Part shown: in pieces, positions 46,776 to 55,359 of the stretch | Position numbering within the stretch: the stretch's first letter is position 1 | How the letters are laid out: each line of letters begins with the position of its first letter | From: Taishania sp965247975 | Lineage (GTDB): Bacteria; Bacteroidota; Bacteroidia; Flavobacteriales_D; Crocinitomicaceae | Direction: 5' to 3' | Length of the DNA: 64,000 nt | Assembly: GCA_965247975.1 (NCBI GenBank) | Contig: OZ252050.1 | Coordinates: forward strand, 1,488,001-1,552,000 | Position numbers and translations under genes: made by a program | Notes under the pieces: model-generated | What the model was told of the DNA's origin: nothing | Database searches by the model: none | Seen by the model: only the letters and a program-made list of their open reading frames with translations

Positions 46776-49109
46776 ATGAAAATATTTTTTACAATTTTAG
46801 GTTTCGTTTTTGTTAGCTCGCTAACAAATGCCCAAGTAACCGAAAATCAAGTGGATGCAATAGTTCGCACAGCGGATGAGGCTACATTGGTGATGGAATG
46901 CTCTAGTTTATTGCAAGAGGAATATTACTATTTTGCAGAGAAAATTGCGGATAAACTTTTGACTATCAAACCGAAAAGTTCGAATTACAACTACCGTAAA
47001 GGGTTTATCGTCATGTCGAAAAATCAAGATTACATCACTGCGTTGCCGTTTTTGGAGAATGCGGTGCGTGAAATCAGCAATAACTATGACATGTACTCAC
47101 ACCGTGAAACAGGTTCACCAGTTGATGCTTTTTACCATTTAGCGAAATGTTATCATTTAAATGAAAATTTGGATAAAGCAGAAGAATATTACAAAAAATT
47201 CTTAGCTGAATCGCGGAAATCTTCAACGTTATTGCCAAATGCTGAACTTGGTTTAGTGCAAGTGGAAAATGCACGAAGCGCTATGGCGAATCCTAAAAAT
47301 GTAAAAGTTAAAAACTTAGGAAACAATGTAAATATTGAGTATCCAGAATATTCTCCAGTTATTTCTTTGGATGGGACAGCACTTTATTATACCTCACGTC
47401 GCCCATGGGAAAATGGTGATTCTGAACCATATATGAACAAAGATTTCAATACTTACACGGAGGATATTTTCATGAGTGAACAGGATGGTTCAGGTGGATG
47501 GTCGAAACCAAAACGCATGGAATTTTGTGGACCAGAGATTAATGAAGCAACAGTCGCTGTGAGTGCTGATGAGCGTAAAGTATTTGCATATCAAGATATC
47601 ACAGGCGGCGGAGATTTATTTAGCTCAGTATTTGCCGATAATAAATTTCAAACTTTAGATCCTCTTGAATACAAAGGCTTAAATTCTGAAGATTGGGAAA
47701 CGCATTGTTCCATTTCACCAGATGGAAGAAACATTTACTTTGTTTCAAATAGATTAGGTGGTTTTGGTGGTCGTGATATTTATAAAATCGCACAATTGCC
47801 TGATGGTACTTGGACAGATCCTGTGAATCTTGGTCCTACAGTAAATACAGCTTATGATGAAGAGTCTCCTTTTATGACTATTGATAATAAGACAATGTAC
47901 TACAGTTCAAATGGACCTAAAAGCATTGGTGGATTTGATATTTTCATGACAGTTAAAGATGAGCAAGATTGGACTGAACCAATTAATTTGGGATATCCTA
48001 TTAACAGAACTGGGGATGATTTATACTATACGACAACTGTAGATGGTTATAAAGGATATCTATCTTCCTGGAGACCAGATGGTTTTGGAGAAAAAGATAT
48101 TTACGAAATTCAAAATGATTTCTTAGGCGCTAAAAATGCTGCTGTTTTGAATGCTACGATTCATAGAATTGATGGACCAATTCATCCTGAAGCATTTGTG
48201 AAATTGAAATGCGTTTCATGCAAAGATGAGTTAGAAGCTCGTGAACAAAAAATCTACCCTCGTTTGCGTGATGGTGTAATAATCAGTAATTTGGATGCGT
48301 GCAGAAAGTATGAGATCACATACATGGAAAATGAAACGAAAGAAATTAAAAAAGAATCATTTTCTACTGCTTGTGCAGGTGCGTACGAAGAAATTAAAAA
48401 AGATGTTTATTACGGAAAATACAGCTTGGTTGGTACCGTGACGGATAAAACTACTGGAGCACCAATTCCTTATGCAACGGTTGAAATTTTGGATAAGAAA
48501 ACGAAAGAAGTTATTGAAACATTCAAAACGGATGGCGATGGAAAATACAGAACCAAGATTATTGAGAATGGAATTTATGACGATGAAGATCGGATCTTAA
48601 TTAAAATGGCGGCTGATGGTTACTTAGCAGCGAAAGAGGAATTGCCATTCAAATACGGTAAAAACCCTGTGATTGAAGTAACAAGTGCAATCGACAAAGT
48701 TGAAGTTGGAAATGACATCGGTAAAATCTTGAATATTAAGCCAATTTATTTCGATTTGGATAAATCAAACATTCGTCCAGATGCTCAAATTGAATTAGAC
48801 AAAATTGTAATTGCTATGAATGATAATCCTAACTTGACAATAGAATTGGGATCGCACACAGATTGTCGTTCTTCACAAGAATACAACTTGAAATTGTCGA
48901 ACGCACGTGCAATTTCATCGGCAAATTACATCAAGAAAAGAATTAAAAATCCAAAACGTATTTACGGAAAAGGTTACGGTGAAACGATGCTTGTGAATGA
49001 TTGTCCTTGCGAAGGTGAGGAAGGTGAAGAAGGGTATGTAACTTCTGAATGTACAGAAGAACAACATCAAGCGAATCGTAGAACAGAATTTAAAATAATC
49101 AAAATGTAA
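46776..49109 (+). CDS. PorE-like multidomain OmpA protein (TPR, beta-propeller, regulatory-like domain, OmpA)
   Basis: 777 residues in the order of T9SS protein PorE: signal peptide (FFTILGFVFVSSLTNA), TPR-like helices (~30-150, KCYHLNENLDKAEEYYKKF), a WD40/PD40 beta-propeller (~185-450, repeats such as ISPDGRNIYFVSNR), a carboxypeptidase-regulatory-like domain (~545-640) and an OmpA peptidoglycan-binding domain (IYFDLDKSNIRPDA, ending RRTEFKIIKM). PorE anchors PorK/N/M rings in other Bacteroidota. Many OmpA proteins of similar plan exist, so the PorE role is inferred. No lipobox is present, unlike described PorE. Confidence 0.78.
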   Translation: MKIFFTILGFVFVSSLTNAQVTENQVDAIVRTADEATLVMECSSLLQEEYYYFAEKIADKLLTIKPKSSNYNYRKGFIVMSKNQDYITALPFLENAVREISNNYDMYSHRETGSPVDAFYHLAKCYHLNENLDKAEEYYKKFLAESRKSSTLLPNAELGLVQVENARSAMANPKNVKVKNLGNNVNIEYPEYSPVISLDGTALYYTSRRPWENGDSEPYMNKDFNTYTEDIFMSEQDGSGGWSKPKRMEFCGPEINEATVAVSADERKVFAYQDITGGGDLFSSVFADNKFQTLDPLEYKGLNSEDWETHCSISPDGRNIYFVSNRLGGFGGRDIYKIAQLPDGTWTDPVNLGPTVNTAYDEESPFMTIDNKTMYYSSNGPKSIGGFDIFMTVKDEQDWTEPINLGYPINRTGDDLYYTTTVDGYKGYLSSWRPDGFGEKDIYEIQNDFLGAKNAAVLNATIHRIDGPIHPEAFVKLKCVSCKDELEAREQKIYPRLRDGVIISNLDACRKYEITYMENETKEIKKESFSTACAGAYEEIKKDVYYGKYSLVGTVTDKTTGAPIPYATVEILDKKTKEVIETFKTDGDGKYRTKIIENGIYDDEDRILIKMAADGYLAAKEELPFKYGKNPVIEVTSAIDKVEVGNDIGKILNIKPIYFDLDKSNIRPDAQIELDKIVIAMNDNPNLTIELGSHTDCRSSQEYNLKLSNARAISSANYIKKRIKNPKRIYGKGYGETMLVNDCPCEGEEGEEGYVTSECTEEQHQANRRTEFKIIKM

Positions 49110-49139
49110 TCTTTAGATTATTGATTTCATATTTTCAAA

Positions 49140-49169
49140 GAAGCTTTCCATTTTTGGAAGGCTTTTTTG
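49140..49169 (+). terminator. Rho-independent terminator after the OmpA-type gene
   Basis: AAGCTTTCCA pairs with TGGAAGGCTT, with one bulge, across a short T-rich loop and is followed by a TTTTTT tract. Confidence 0.82.
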
Positions 49170-49205
49170 TTTTATTGCTGTATATTTATCACTTAAATCG
49201 TATTG

Positions 49206-50060
49206 ATGAAATTAACTTTAAATCGTCCGCTGTGCGTGTTTGATATTGAGGCAACTGGTCTTGATGTTACAAATGACCGCATCGTTGAAATTGCTATGTT
49301 GAAAATAAATGTGGATGGCTCTACAAGTGAATACATTCAACGTGTCAATCCAACCATTCCAATTCCGCTTGAGTCGAGTGAAATTCATGGTATTTATGAC
49401 AAGGATATCGTGAACGAACCGACGTTTCAGGAAATTGTTAAGGTACTTGTTGATTTCATTGGAGATGCAGATCTGGCAGGTTATAATTCGAACAAGTTTG
49501 ATATTCCCATGTTGGCAGAAGAATTATTGCGTGCGAAAAGTGATTTTGATGTCTCCAACCGAAAATTTGTGGATGTACAGAACATTTTTCACAAAATGGA
49601 ACAAAGAACCTTGGTGGCTGCTTATGCGTTTTATTGCAACAAAGATTTGACGAATGCGCATAATGCGATGGCAGATACATTAGCAACTTGGGAAGTACTC
49701 AAAGCGCAAGTTGAACGCTACGAAAATATTGAACCAACAGTCGATTTTCTATCTCATTTTTCGCAAGGCGGGAATTTTGAATTGCTCGATTTTGCGGGAC
49801 GTTTGGCCGTGAATGATAAAGGAGAAGGAATGTATAATTTTGGCAAACACAAAGGAAGAACCATTCGCGAGGTTGCTCGGGTTGAACCTGGCTACTACGG
49901 TTGGATGTTGGACGCGAATTTTCCGTTATACACAAAGCAAATGCTAAAAAAGGAAATGGATAAAATCAAGGCTGAAGGCGATGTTGAACACAGCAAAGGG
50001 GCAAAGTCGAAAAACATAACAATTGATCAGCTCGAAGCATTAAAAAACAAATTCAAATAA
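49206..50060 (+). CDS. 3'-5' exonuclease (DnaQ-like) with ExoX-C/DUF3820-type tail
   Basis: 284 residues. DEDDh exonuclease motifs are visible: Exo I FDIEATGL (~13-20), Exo II GYNSNKFDIPML (~95-106) and Exo III HNAMAD (~155-160). The C-terminal ~70 residues hold MYNFGKHKGRTIREVA, the DUF3820/ExoX C-terminal motif thought to help bind DNA. It is therefore a stand-alone exonuclease related to the pol III epsilon subunit, not necessarily the replicative proofreader. The ATG at 49206 is preferred to the TTG one codon upstream. Confidence 0.88.
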   Translation: MKLTLNRPLCVFDIEATGLDVTNDRIVEIAMLKINVDGSTSEYIQRVNPTIPIPLESSEIHGIYDKDIVNEPTFQEIVKVLVDFIGDADLAGYNSNKFDIPMLAEELLRAKSDFDVSNRKFVDVQNIFHKMEQRTLVAAYAFYCNKDLTNAHNAMADTLATWEVLKAQVERYENIEPTVDFLSHFSQGGNFELLDFAGRLAVNDKGEGMYNFGKHKGRTIREVARVEPGYYGWMLDANFPLYTKQMLKKEMDKIKAEGDVEHSKGAKSKNITIDQLEALKNKFK

Positions 50061-50065
50061 TTGCA

Positions 50066-50677
50066 ATGAAAATCATTTGTATTGGCAGAAATTATGGCGC
50101 TCATGCGAAAGAAATGAACGCTGAAGTTCCAACTAAACCTGTTTTCTTTATGAAACCAGATACTGCATTGTTGAAGGACAATGAACCGTTTTATTTTCCG
50201 AATTTTTCAAACGAAATCCATTATGAATGTGAGGTCGTAGTGAAGATTGCCAAAGTGGGTAAAAATATTGACGTCAAATTTGCGCATAAATATTACGATC
50301 AAATTTCGCTTGGAATTGACTTTACAGCGAGGGATTTACAGCAAGAATGCAAAGAAAAAGGCTTGCCTTGGGAAATCGCCAAATCGTTTGAGAACAGTGC
50401 TCCAATTTCTTCTCTTTTTATCGATAAAAAGGAACTTGATTTGAATGGTATTTCATTTTACTTGGAAAAGAATGGAGAAAGTGTACAACACGGAAATACA
50501 GCTGATTTTATCTTTAAGATTGATGAAATTATCGCTTACATTTCAAAATTCATGACCTTGAAAACAGGAGATTTAATTTTTACTGGAACACCAGCTGGAG
50601 TTGGACCAGTTCAAATAGGCGATAAGTTGATCGGTTATTTAGAAAATCAAAAAATGTTTGATTTTGAAATTAAATAG
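50066..50677 (+). CDS. Fumarylacetoacetate hydrolase (FAH)-family protein
   Basis: 203 residues. It begins KIICIGRNYGAHAKEM, with metal ligands EIHYECEVVV (the E-x-E pair, ~53-57) and GIDFTARD (Asp, ~90), and GDLIFTGTPAGVG near the end. The size matches the short FAH/YcgM type, which decarboxylates oxaloacetate or hydrolyses acylpyruvates. The substrate is unknown. It follows the exonuclease by 5 bases and is probably cotranscribed. Confidence 0.9.
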   Translation: MKIICIGRNYGAHAKEMNAEVPTKPVFFMKPDTALLKDNEPFYFPNFSNEIHYECEVVVKIAKVGKNIDVKFAHKYYDQISLGIDFTARDLQQECKEKGLPWEIAKSFENSAPISSLFIDKKELDLNGISFYLEKNGESVQHGNTADFIFKIDEIIAYISKFMTLKTGDLIFTGTPAGVGPVQIGDKLIGYLENQKMFDFEIK

Positions 50678-50712
50678 ATGATGGATTGTTAGTTAGCCAA
50701 AAACGCTATTAT

Positions 50713-52107
50713 TTATTTCCCTTTTGCTTTAACTACAATTAAAATGGTGTAAAGCATAATTTTGAAATCCAAGGCCAAGGTGCGATTTTTCATGTAAAGT
50801 AAATCGTATTTCATCCGCTGAATCATTTGCTCTACATTCTCAGCATATCCATATTTCACTTGTCCCCAAGAAGTAATTCCTGGTCTAACTTTCGTTAATT
50901 GCAAAAACTGAGGTTCGATTGCCACGATTTTGTCTATGAAAAATTGCCGTTCAGGTCGAGGTCCAACTAGCGACATATCTCCAACGAGTACATTTAAAAA
51001 TTGAGGAAATTCATCCAAACGCAATTTCCGCATGAAACCACCAATCGGTGTAATTCTGGAATCATTACTAGATGAAAGTTGAGGTCCATTCTTTTCAGAA
51101 TCCATGTACATGGTTCGGAATTTAATTATTTTAAAGGGCTTTCCGTTGGCACCAATCCGCTCTTGCAAAAAGAAAATTGGACCTGGTGAAGAGAATTTCA
51201 CCGCAATAGCTAGTACAATGTACACTGGAATCAGCAAAATAAGAGCAATGCTAGAAAGTAAAACATCTAAAAATCGCTTGATTGCTAGTTGCCAGATTGG
51301 CATCACTTCTGAATTGACTTCAATGAGCAGAGCACCAAAAATGTTGTTCATTTTTACGGAACCAGAAATAATATCGTACATGTCTGGAAGAATTTTAATC
51401 GTCACTTCGCCTCCCTCGATGCGGGAAATGATGTTTTTTAATTTATCGTGCTCAACACTTTCTAAGGCAATAATAACTTCTTCAATTTCATGATCTCGCA
51501 TAATCTTTTCCAAGTCATCAGAGTGCCCCAAATAAGGCAATTTTTCTTCTAAGAGTCGATCGATGCCATTGATGTTTACGAACCCAACGAATAAATGTCC
51601 GCTTCCTTTTGGTAATTGCGTAATTTCATTGTAAATATCTACTGCTTTGTCACTTCCACCAATGATTAAGGTTCTAAATCCTCTTTTTCGGTTGTGAATT
51701 TGCTTTACTATGATACTCACAAATATCAATCGACTTACAAGAAAAAGACTAAAGTGAATTCCAAATAGCCAAGCGGCCGAAACATAATAAAGCCTATAAT
51801 CACTGATGTCATCATCCAAAAGCAAAACAAAAAATAATCCTATTGTAACAATTGTTGATGCAATAAAAGTCATACTAATCACGCGAACACGATACAAACG
51901 ACGCACGTCATGATACGTTCCTTGAATGGCAAAGATCAAAATCCAAACGATTGGGATAAAAGCTAATCCAATAAAAAAGTTGTTTTCTGTTGTGAAAGTT
52001 GTGTTTTCAACATAAACCTTTCGCACATAATAAAATGTTGACCAAGCTAAAATCGCTATCAGCCAATCAGTAATTATTAATAAAAATGCTAAGGTTTTTT
52101 TAGACAT
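50713..52107 (-). CDS. Polyprenyl glycosylphosphotransferase (WcaJ/WbaP-type sugar-phosphate transferase)
   Basis: 464 residues. Four N-terminal membrane helices lie at ~5-125, then a Rossmann-like domain (FRTLIIGGSDKAVDIYNEI, ~145), a fifth helix (~280) and the catalytic domain with KRFLDVLLSSIALILLIPVY, QERIGANGKPFKIIKFRTM (~325), MRKLRLDEFPQ (~370) and GPRPER (~392). It moves a sugar phosphate onto undecaprenyl phosphate as the first step of exopolysaccharide or O-antigen synthesis. The start overlaps the stop of the upstream lipoprotein gene by one base. Confidence 0.9.
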   Translation of the reverse strand: MSKKTLAFLLIITDWLIAILAWSTFYYVRKVYVENTTFTTENNFFIGLAFIPIVWILIFAIQGTYHDVRRLYRVRVISMTFIASTIVTIGLFFVLLLDDDISDYRLYYVSAAWLFGIHFSLFLVSRLIFVSIIVKQIHNRKRGFRTLIIGGSDKAVDIYNEITQLPKGSGHLFVGFVNINGIDRLLEEKLPYLGHSDDLEKIMRDHEIEEVIIALESVEHDKLKNIISRIEGGEVTIKILPDMYDIISGSVKMNNIFGALLIEVNSEVMPIWQLAIKRFLDVLLSSIALILLIPVYIVLAIAVKFSSPGPIFFLQERIGANGKPFKIIKFRTMYMDSEKNGPQLSSSNDSRITPIGGFMRKLRLDEFPQFLNVLVGDMSLVGPRPERQFFIDKIVAIEPQFLQLTKVRPGITSWGQVKYGYAENVEQMIQRMKYDLLYMKNRTLALDFKIMLYTILIVVKAKGK

Positions 52108-52949
52108 TAGAAATGCACAACTTTTATGTTATCAATCCAAATTTCCGCATCGGTTTGACCATCAGCCAAGGTCGCTTGGAGAGTCTGCAAAAATTCAATA
52201 CCACCTGAATAACCAACAATTTCTTGCAAGTCAATGTAGATTTTCTTCCATACGACTTCAGCTGGATCTTGCGCATTCATCGCAATGTTGGTGTGTGTTT
52301 CCTGCGAACCATCTTGTTTCAATGCGATCATTCCCGTAATTATTTTTGCAGTATTGTGGTAATCTACTTCGAGGTAAACACTTGTACCCGTTGGAAATGA
52401 AAGCGCCTGATTGGTGTAAGCAGCCCATTGATTTTGGGAAGCGTTTAAAACAACGCGGCCATAGGTATTGTTTGCATCACCTGCTTGCGTGATAGATGCA
52501 GGAGACGGGCTTCCTGAACTTAAAGCCATAGTAGCGCTTTCAAAATCTTCAATCCAAAATTTCACATTGGACGCATACATGGTTTGTGGTTGTACACTTA
52601 CAACTTCATTTTGAAGTAAAGTGATTGTTTCTTCGTATGGATTCAAGAAAGGATAAATCTTTTTAGTAGCAGAAATACCATTGTTTAAAACTGCTGGATA
52701 TACGCGAACTGTTGCTGCAACAGAAGCTAAAACAGGTACTTTGCAAGGTAATTCAAAAACTCCAATGAGCTTATCATTCACATAAACCCATGCATTTGAA
52801 ATATTTTCTGTTAATTCTCCTGCAAATTCACCATCCGGATTTGCGACAAGATTGAACTTTTTTATTTCGATGTAAGAAGGGTCGGGATTGTTTTTAATAC
52901 AACCTAATAAACTTAGTACAAGTGCAACAAATAGTATACTACTTTTCAT
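52107..52949 (-). CDS. Hypothetical lipoprotein beside the sugar-phosphate transferase
   Basis: 280 residues with a lipoprotein signal (LFVALVLSLLGC, Cys near residue 17). The mature chain looks like two beta sandwiches, the second (FWIEDFESATMALSSG to the C-terminal IWIDNIKVVHF) resembling a carbohydrate-binding jellyroll. Single-base overlap of its stop with the transferase start couples translation. A role in sensing or handling surface glycan is possible but not shown. Confidence 0.62.
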   Translation of the reverse strand: MKSSILFVALVLSLLGCIKNNPDPSYIEIKKFNLVANPDGEFAGELTENISNAWVYVNDKLIGVFELPCKVPVLASVAATVRVYPAVLNNGISATKKIYPFLNPYEETITLLQNEVVSVQPQTMYASNVKFWIEDFESATMALSSGSPSPASITQAGDANNTYGRVVLNASQNQWAAYTNQALSFPTGTSVYLEVDYHNTAKIITGMIALKQDGSQETHTNIAMNAQDPAEVVWKKIYIDLQEIVGYSGGIEFLQTLQATLADGQTDAEIWIDNIKVVHF

Positions 52950-52995
52950 AATTATAGTTATCTATAATTTAACGGTAAATAAAATCAGTTATTGT

Positions 52996-53982
52996 TTAAA
53001 GTGCTGCTGTTGCTAATTTTAATTGATCTAAAATTTGGTGTGCAACATCCAAAGCATTATAACCATCTTCAATAGAAACGATCGGAGTCGTGTTTTGGTT
53101 GATGGAAACAGCAAAAGTTCGCAATTCTTCTTTGATAGCGTTCACTTCTGCAATCGATGGTTTGTCGAATAATATCTTTTTGGAAGGCTTTCCATCGCCA
53201 ACTTCAAACACCAAATCAAAAGGATCTGGCTCGCCATCAATGTCTTGCATGCGCACAACTTCCATTTCTTTGGTTAGAAAATCTACACTGATGTAAGCAT
53301 CCTTTTGGAAAAAGCGCGATTTACGCATATTCTTCATGGAGATTCTACTTGCAGTTAAATTGGCAACGCATCCATTGTCAAACTCAATTCGAGCATTTGT
53401 GATGTCAGGAGTATCACTTACTACTGCAACACCTGAAGCGGAAATTCGTTTAATTCCAGATTTCACAACACTTAAAATAATGTCTAAATCGTGAATCATT
53501 AAATCCAATACCACGGGCACATCCGTTCCTCGAGGGTTAAATTGCGCCAAGCGATGCGTTTCAATGAACATTGGTTTATTAAAATAAGGCAAAGCGGCTT
53601 GGAATGCTGGATTGAATCGCTCCACGTGACCAACTTGAACTTTAACATCTGCTTCTGAAGCTAAATTCATTAAAACTTTTGCTTCGTCTGTCGTTTGTGT
53701 AATCGGTTTTTCAATAAAAACGTGCTTTGACTTCCGTAATGCTGAAGACGCACAATCAAAATGAGATAGGGTAGGAGTTACGATGTCAATGCAATCAACT
53801 TCGTCTAATAGAGCATCTATGGAATCAAAGCGCTTAATGCCAAATTGCTCCACAACTTGTGCCGAATTAGCATCATTTGGATCATAAAAACCGATCATTT
53901 CATAGGTTTCCTTTAATTCCAAAATAAGTCGAATGTGTATTTTTCCCAAATGACCAGCTCCAAGAACTCCGATTTTAAGCAT
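52996..53982 (-). CDS. Gfo/Idh/MocA-family sugar oxidoreductase
   Basis: 328 residues. The N-terminal Rossmann motif is KIGVLGAGHLGKIHIRLI (residues 3-20), followed by FIEKPIT (Glu-Lys-Pro, ~90-96) and GHVERFNPAFQA (~117). Members oxidise or reduce NDP-sugars or inositols with NAD(P). It lies upstream of the lipoprotein and glycosylphosphotransferase genes on the same strand, so an NDP-sugar step for that glycan is plausible. The exact substrate is unknown. Confidence 0.87.
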   Translation of the reverse strand: MLKIGVLGAGHLGKIHIRLILELKETYEMIGFYDPNDANSAQVVEQFGIKRFDSIDALLDEVDCIDIVTPTLSHFDCASSALRKSKHVFIEKPITQTTDEAKVLMNLASEADVKVQVGHVERFNPAFQAALPYFNKPMFIETHRLAQFNPRGTDVPVVLDLMIHDLDIILSVVKSGIKRISASGVAVVSDTPDITNARIEFDNGCVANLTASRISMKNMRKSRFFQKDAYISVDFLTKEMEVVRMQDIDGEPDPFDLVFEVGDGKPSKKILFDKPSIAEVNAIKEELRTFAVSINQNTTPIVSIEDGYNALDVAHQILDQLKLATAAL

Positions 53983-54085
53983 AAAAATTAATTTTATACA
54001 AATGTAGAAAGCTCATAGAGATTTAGGTCAAATTACGCAATGAATTATCAACAAATTAGGACTTGTTGAGAACTATTGGTCAGGA

Positions 54086-54604
54086 TTAAATTAAGTGTGT
54101 TGGGTTGTTTTTATTCAAATTAAAATCTTTGTAGTAATTGGTCGGCTGATTCTTAATGATCTTAGTCAAGGTTGTAATTTGTCCGGTGTGATATGAAAAA
54201 TGCTCAAGAACATGTATGATTATTGAAAAATAAGTCACTTCAAAACCTTGAACAACAGTAGGCTTATCGATTTCGTTTGGGTTAATTTGGGTTAATGTCT
54301 CTTTCAAATTTGTTCTTAAGTTTTCAAGTAAAAAAACAAAATCTGATTTTTTAATGTTGGAGTGTAGCTTAAATTCTTCTTCCCGATTTCGATTGTCAAC
54401 CGCCTGACCAATTCCTGACAAAATCCATTGTCTAGCATTTCCACACAAGTGAAGGATTAAGTTTCCAACTGCTGGCACATGAGTGTTGGGAGCATGCCAA
54501 ATTTGTTCATCGTTGAGCATTCTCAAGCAACTATAAATACGTTCATAGGATTCTTCAAAAACGCGTTTTTCAAATTCAGCAACCACCAATTCTTTCGTTG
54601 TCAT
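54086..54604 (-). CDS. DinB-superfamily (DUF1572-like) protein
   Basis: 172 residues forming a four-helix bundle. Three metal-binding His fit the DinB/YfiT pattern: HLCGNARQWI (~52), HVLEHFSYHTGQI (~132 and ~136) and a nearby partner. Proteins of this fold bind Zn or Ni and some transfer thiols. The function here is unknown. It is a stand-alone gene, transcribed away from the tRNA-His. Confidence 0.8.
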   Translation of the reverse strand: MTTKELVVAEFEKRVFEESYERIYSCLRMLNDEQIWHAPNTHVPAVGNLILHLCGNARQWILSGIGQAVDNRNREEEFKLHSNIKKSDFVFLLENLRTNLKETLTQINPNEIDKPTVVQGFEVTYFSIIIHVLEHFSYHTGQITTLTKIIKNQPTNYYKDFNLNKNNPTHLI

Positions 54605-54680
54605 ACCTTGTTACAATCTAGTTGTATAAAATTAATAAATTATTTTTTCAGTGAATCAATTCTAAAATTTAAAATTTGTT

Positions 54681-54688
54681 TATATTTG
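54681..54688 (+). promoter_or_regulatory. -7 element of the tRNA-His promoter
   Basis: TATATTTG matches the TAnnTTTG consensus 36 bases before the tRNA. No convincing TTTG is found at the usual -33 distance. Confidence 0.45.
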
Positions 54689-54723
54689 CGCCCTCAAACA
54701 GTCATCTTTGACTTGTTGAAATG

Positions 54724-54797
54724 GTGGTTGTAGCTCAGTTGGTTAGAGCATCGGTTTGTGGTACCGAGGGTCGTGGGTTCGAGCCCCATCTTCCACC
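54724..54797 (+). tRNA. tRNA-His (anticodon GTG)
   Basis: The cloverleaf is clear: D arm GCTC..GAGC, anticodon stem TCGGT/ACCGA with loop TTGTGGT (GTG at 34-36), T arm GTGGG-TTCGAGC-CCCAT, and discriminator C73, which marks tRNA-His. The CCA end is not encoded. The acceptor stem GTGGTTG pairs with CTTCCAC at five of seven positions, leaving two U:U mismatches (5-68 and 6-67), which is unusual. The same 3' end is repeated twice downstream. Confidence 0.93.
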
Positions 54798-54804
54798 CAA
54801 GTAT

Positions 54805-54835
54805 AAGTCGGTTCAGAAATGAATCGACTTTTTTT
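54805..54835 (+). terminator. tRNA-His terminator
   Basis: AAGTCG-g-TTCA pairs with TGAA-t-CGACTT across a GAAA loop, followed by seven T residues. The same hairpin precedes each repeated GIY-YIG gene (about 55324 and 55924), so each gene starts 5 bases after a terminator. Confidence 0.9.
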
Positions 54836-54840
54836 GTGGT

Positions 54841-55119
54841 ATGAAATTTTACGTTTATATATTATATTCCGAGGTTATAAGTAAGCATTACATTGGTCAA
54901 ACTAATGATGTTGAAAAACGATTGATCCGACATAACGCTGGTTATGAGAAGTTTACTCAAAAAGGTGTTCCTTGGATATTGAAATTTAGTATTGAGATTG
55001 AAACGCGTTCCGAAGCCATGAAATTGGAAAGGAAACTAAAAAATTTCAAAAGTAATAGGTTATTAAATGAATGGATAGAAAAAATGCGGGTCGTGGGCTC
55101 CGAAAAAAACGAACTGTGA
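54841..55119 (+). CDS. GIY-YIG nuclease-like protein, array copy 1
   Basis: 92 residues. The minimal GIY-YIG fold is complete: VYILYS (GIY, ~5-10), HYIGQTNDVEKRLIRHNAG (YIG ~17-19, catalytic-type Arg ~27-30) and a metal-site Glu in RSEAMKLERKLK (~58-63). Family members of the YhbQ/UPF0213 type are single-domain nucleases of unclear role. The last residues MRVVGSEKNEL are encoded by sequence matching the tRNA-His variable region/T arm and by a terminator-like hairpin, and the TGA lies in the hairpin loop. Transcription would have to pass the tRNA terminator or start inside the array. Confidence 0.82.
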   Translation: MKFYVYILYSEVISKHYIGQTNDVEKRLIRHNAGYEKFTQKGVPWILKFSIEIETRSEAMKLERKLKNFKSNRLLNEWIEKMRVVGSEKNEL

Positions 55120-55262
55120 ATCAGTTCTATTTTTTTCGAGAGTCCTCAGAACAGTGACATGCTCAGCATGTATTTCTGGGACCCGAAAAAAACGAACTGT
55201 GAATCAGTTCTCTTTTTTTTTCGAGAGTCCTCAGAACAGTAAAGTGCTTCGCACACTGTTCT
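55101..55262. repeat. 83-bp hairpin minisatellite, two copies, inside the duplicated tRNA piece
   Basis: Monomers start at 55101 and 55184. Each has a near-perfect hairpin (CGAAAAAAACGAACTG, loop TGAAT, then CAGTTCTATTTTTTTCG), which looks like a two-way terminator. The first continues with a second palindrome (ACATGCTCAGCATGT within CAGAA..TTCTG). The second ends in a different hairpin (CAGAACAGT..GTGCTTCGCAC..ACTGTTCTG). It interrupts the tRNA-like stretch between GGGCTC and GGGATTCGAGCCCC. Confidence 0.88.
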
Positions 55263-55278
55263 GGGATTCGAGCCCCAT

Positions 55279-55308
55279 TTATCCTCGTGAAGCGTTGCGT
55301 AACGGGAT
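55279..55308. repeat. 30-bp palindromic insert in the tRNA-like piece, unit 1
   Basis: Relative to the true tRNA-His 3' end, 30 bases (TTATCCTCGTGAAGCG, then TTGCGTAACGGGAT) sit between GAGCCCCAT and CTTCCACC. The ends can pair (ATCCTCGT with AACGGGAT, imperfect). An identical copy lies at 55879-55908 in unit 2. Confidence 0.8.
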
Positions 55309-55359
55309 CTTCCACCCAAGTATAAGTCGGTTCAGAAATGAATCGACTTTTTTTGTGGT

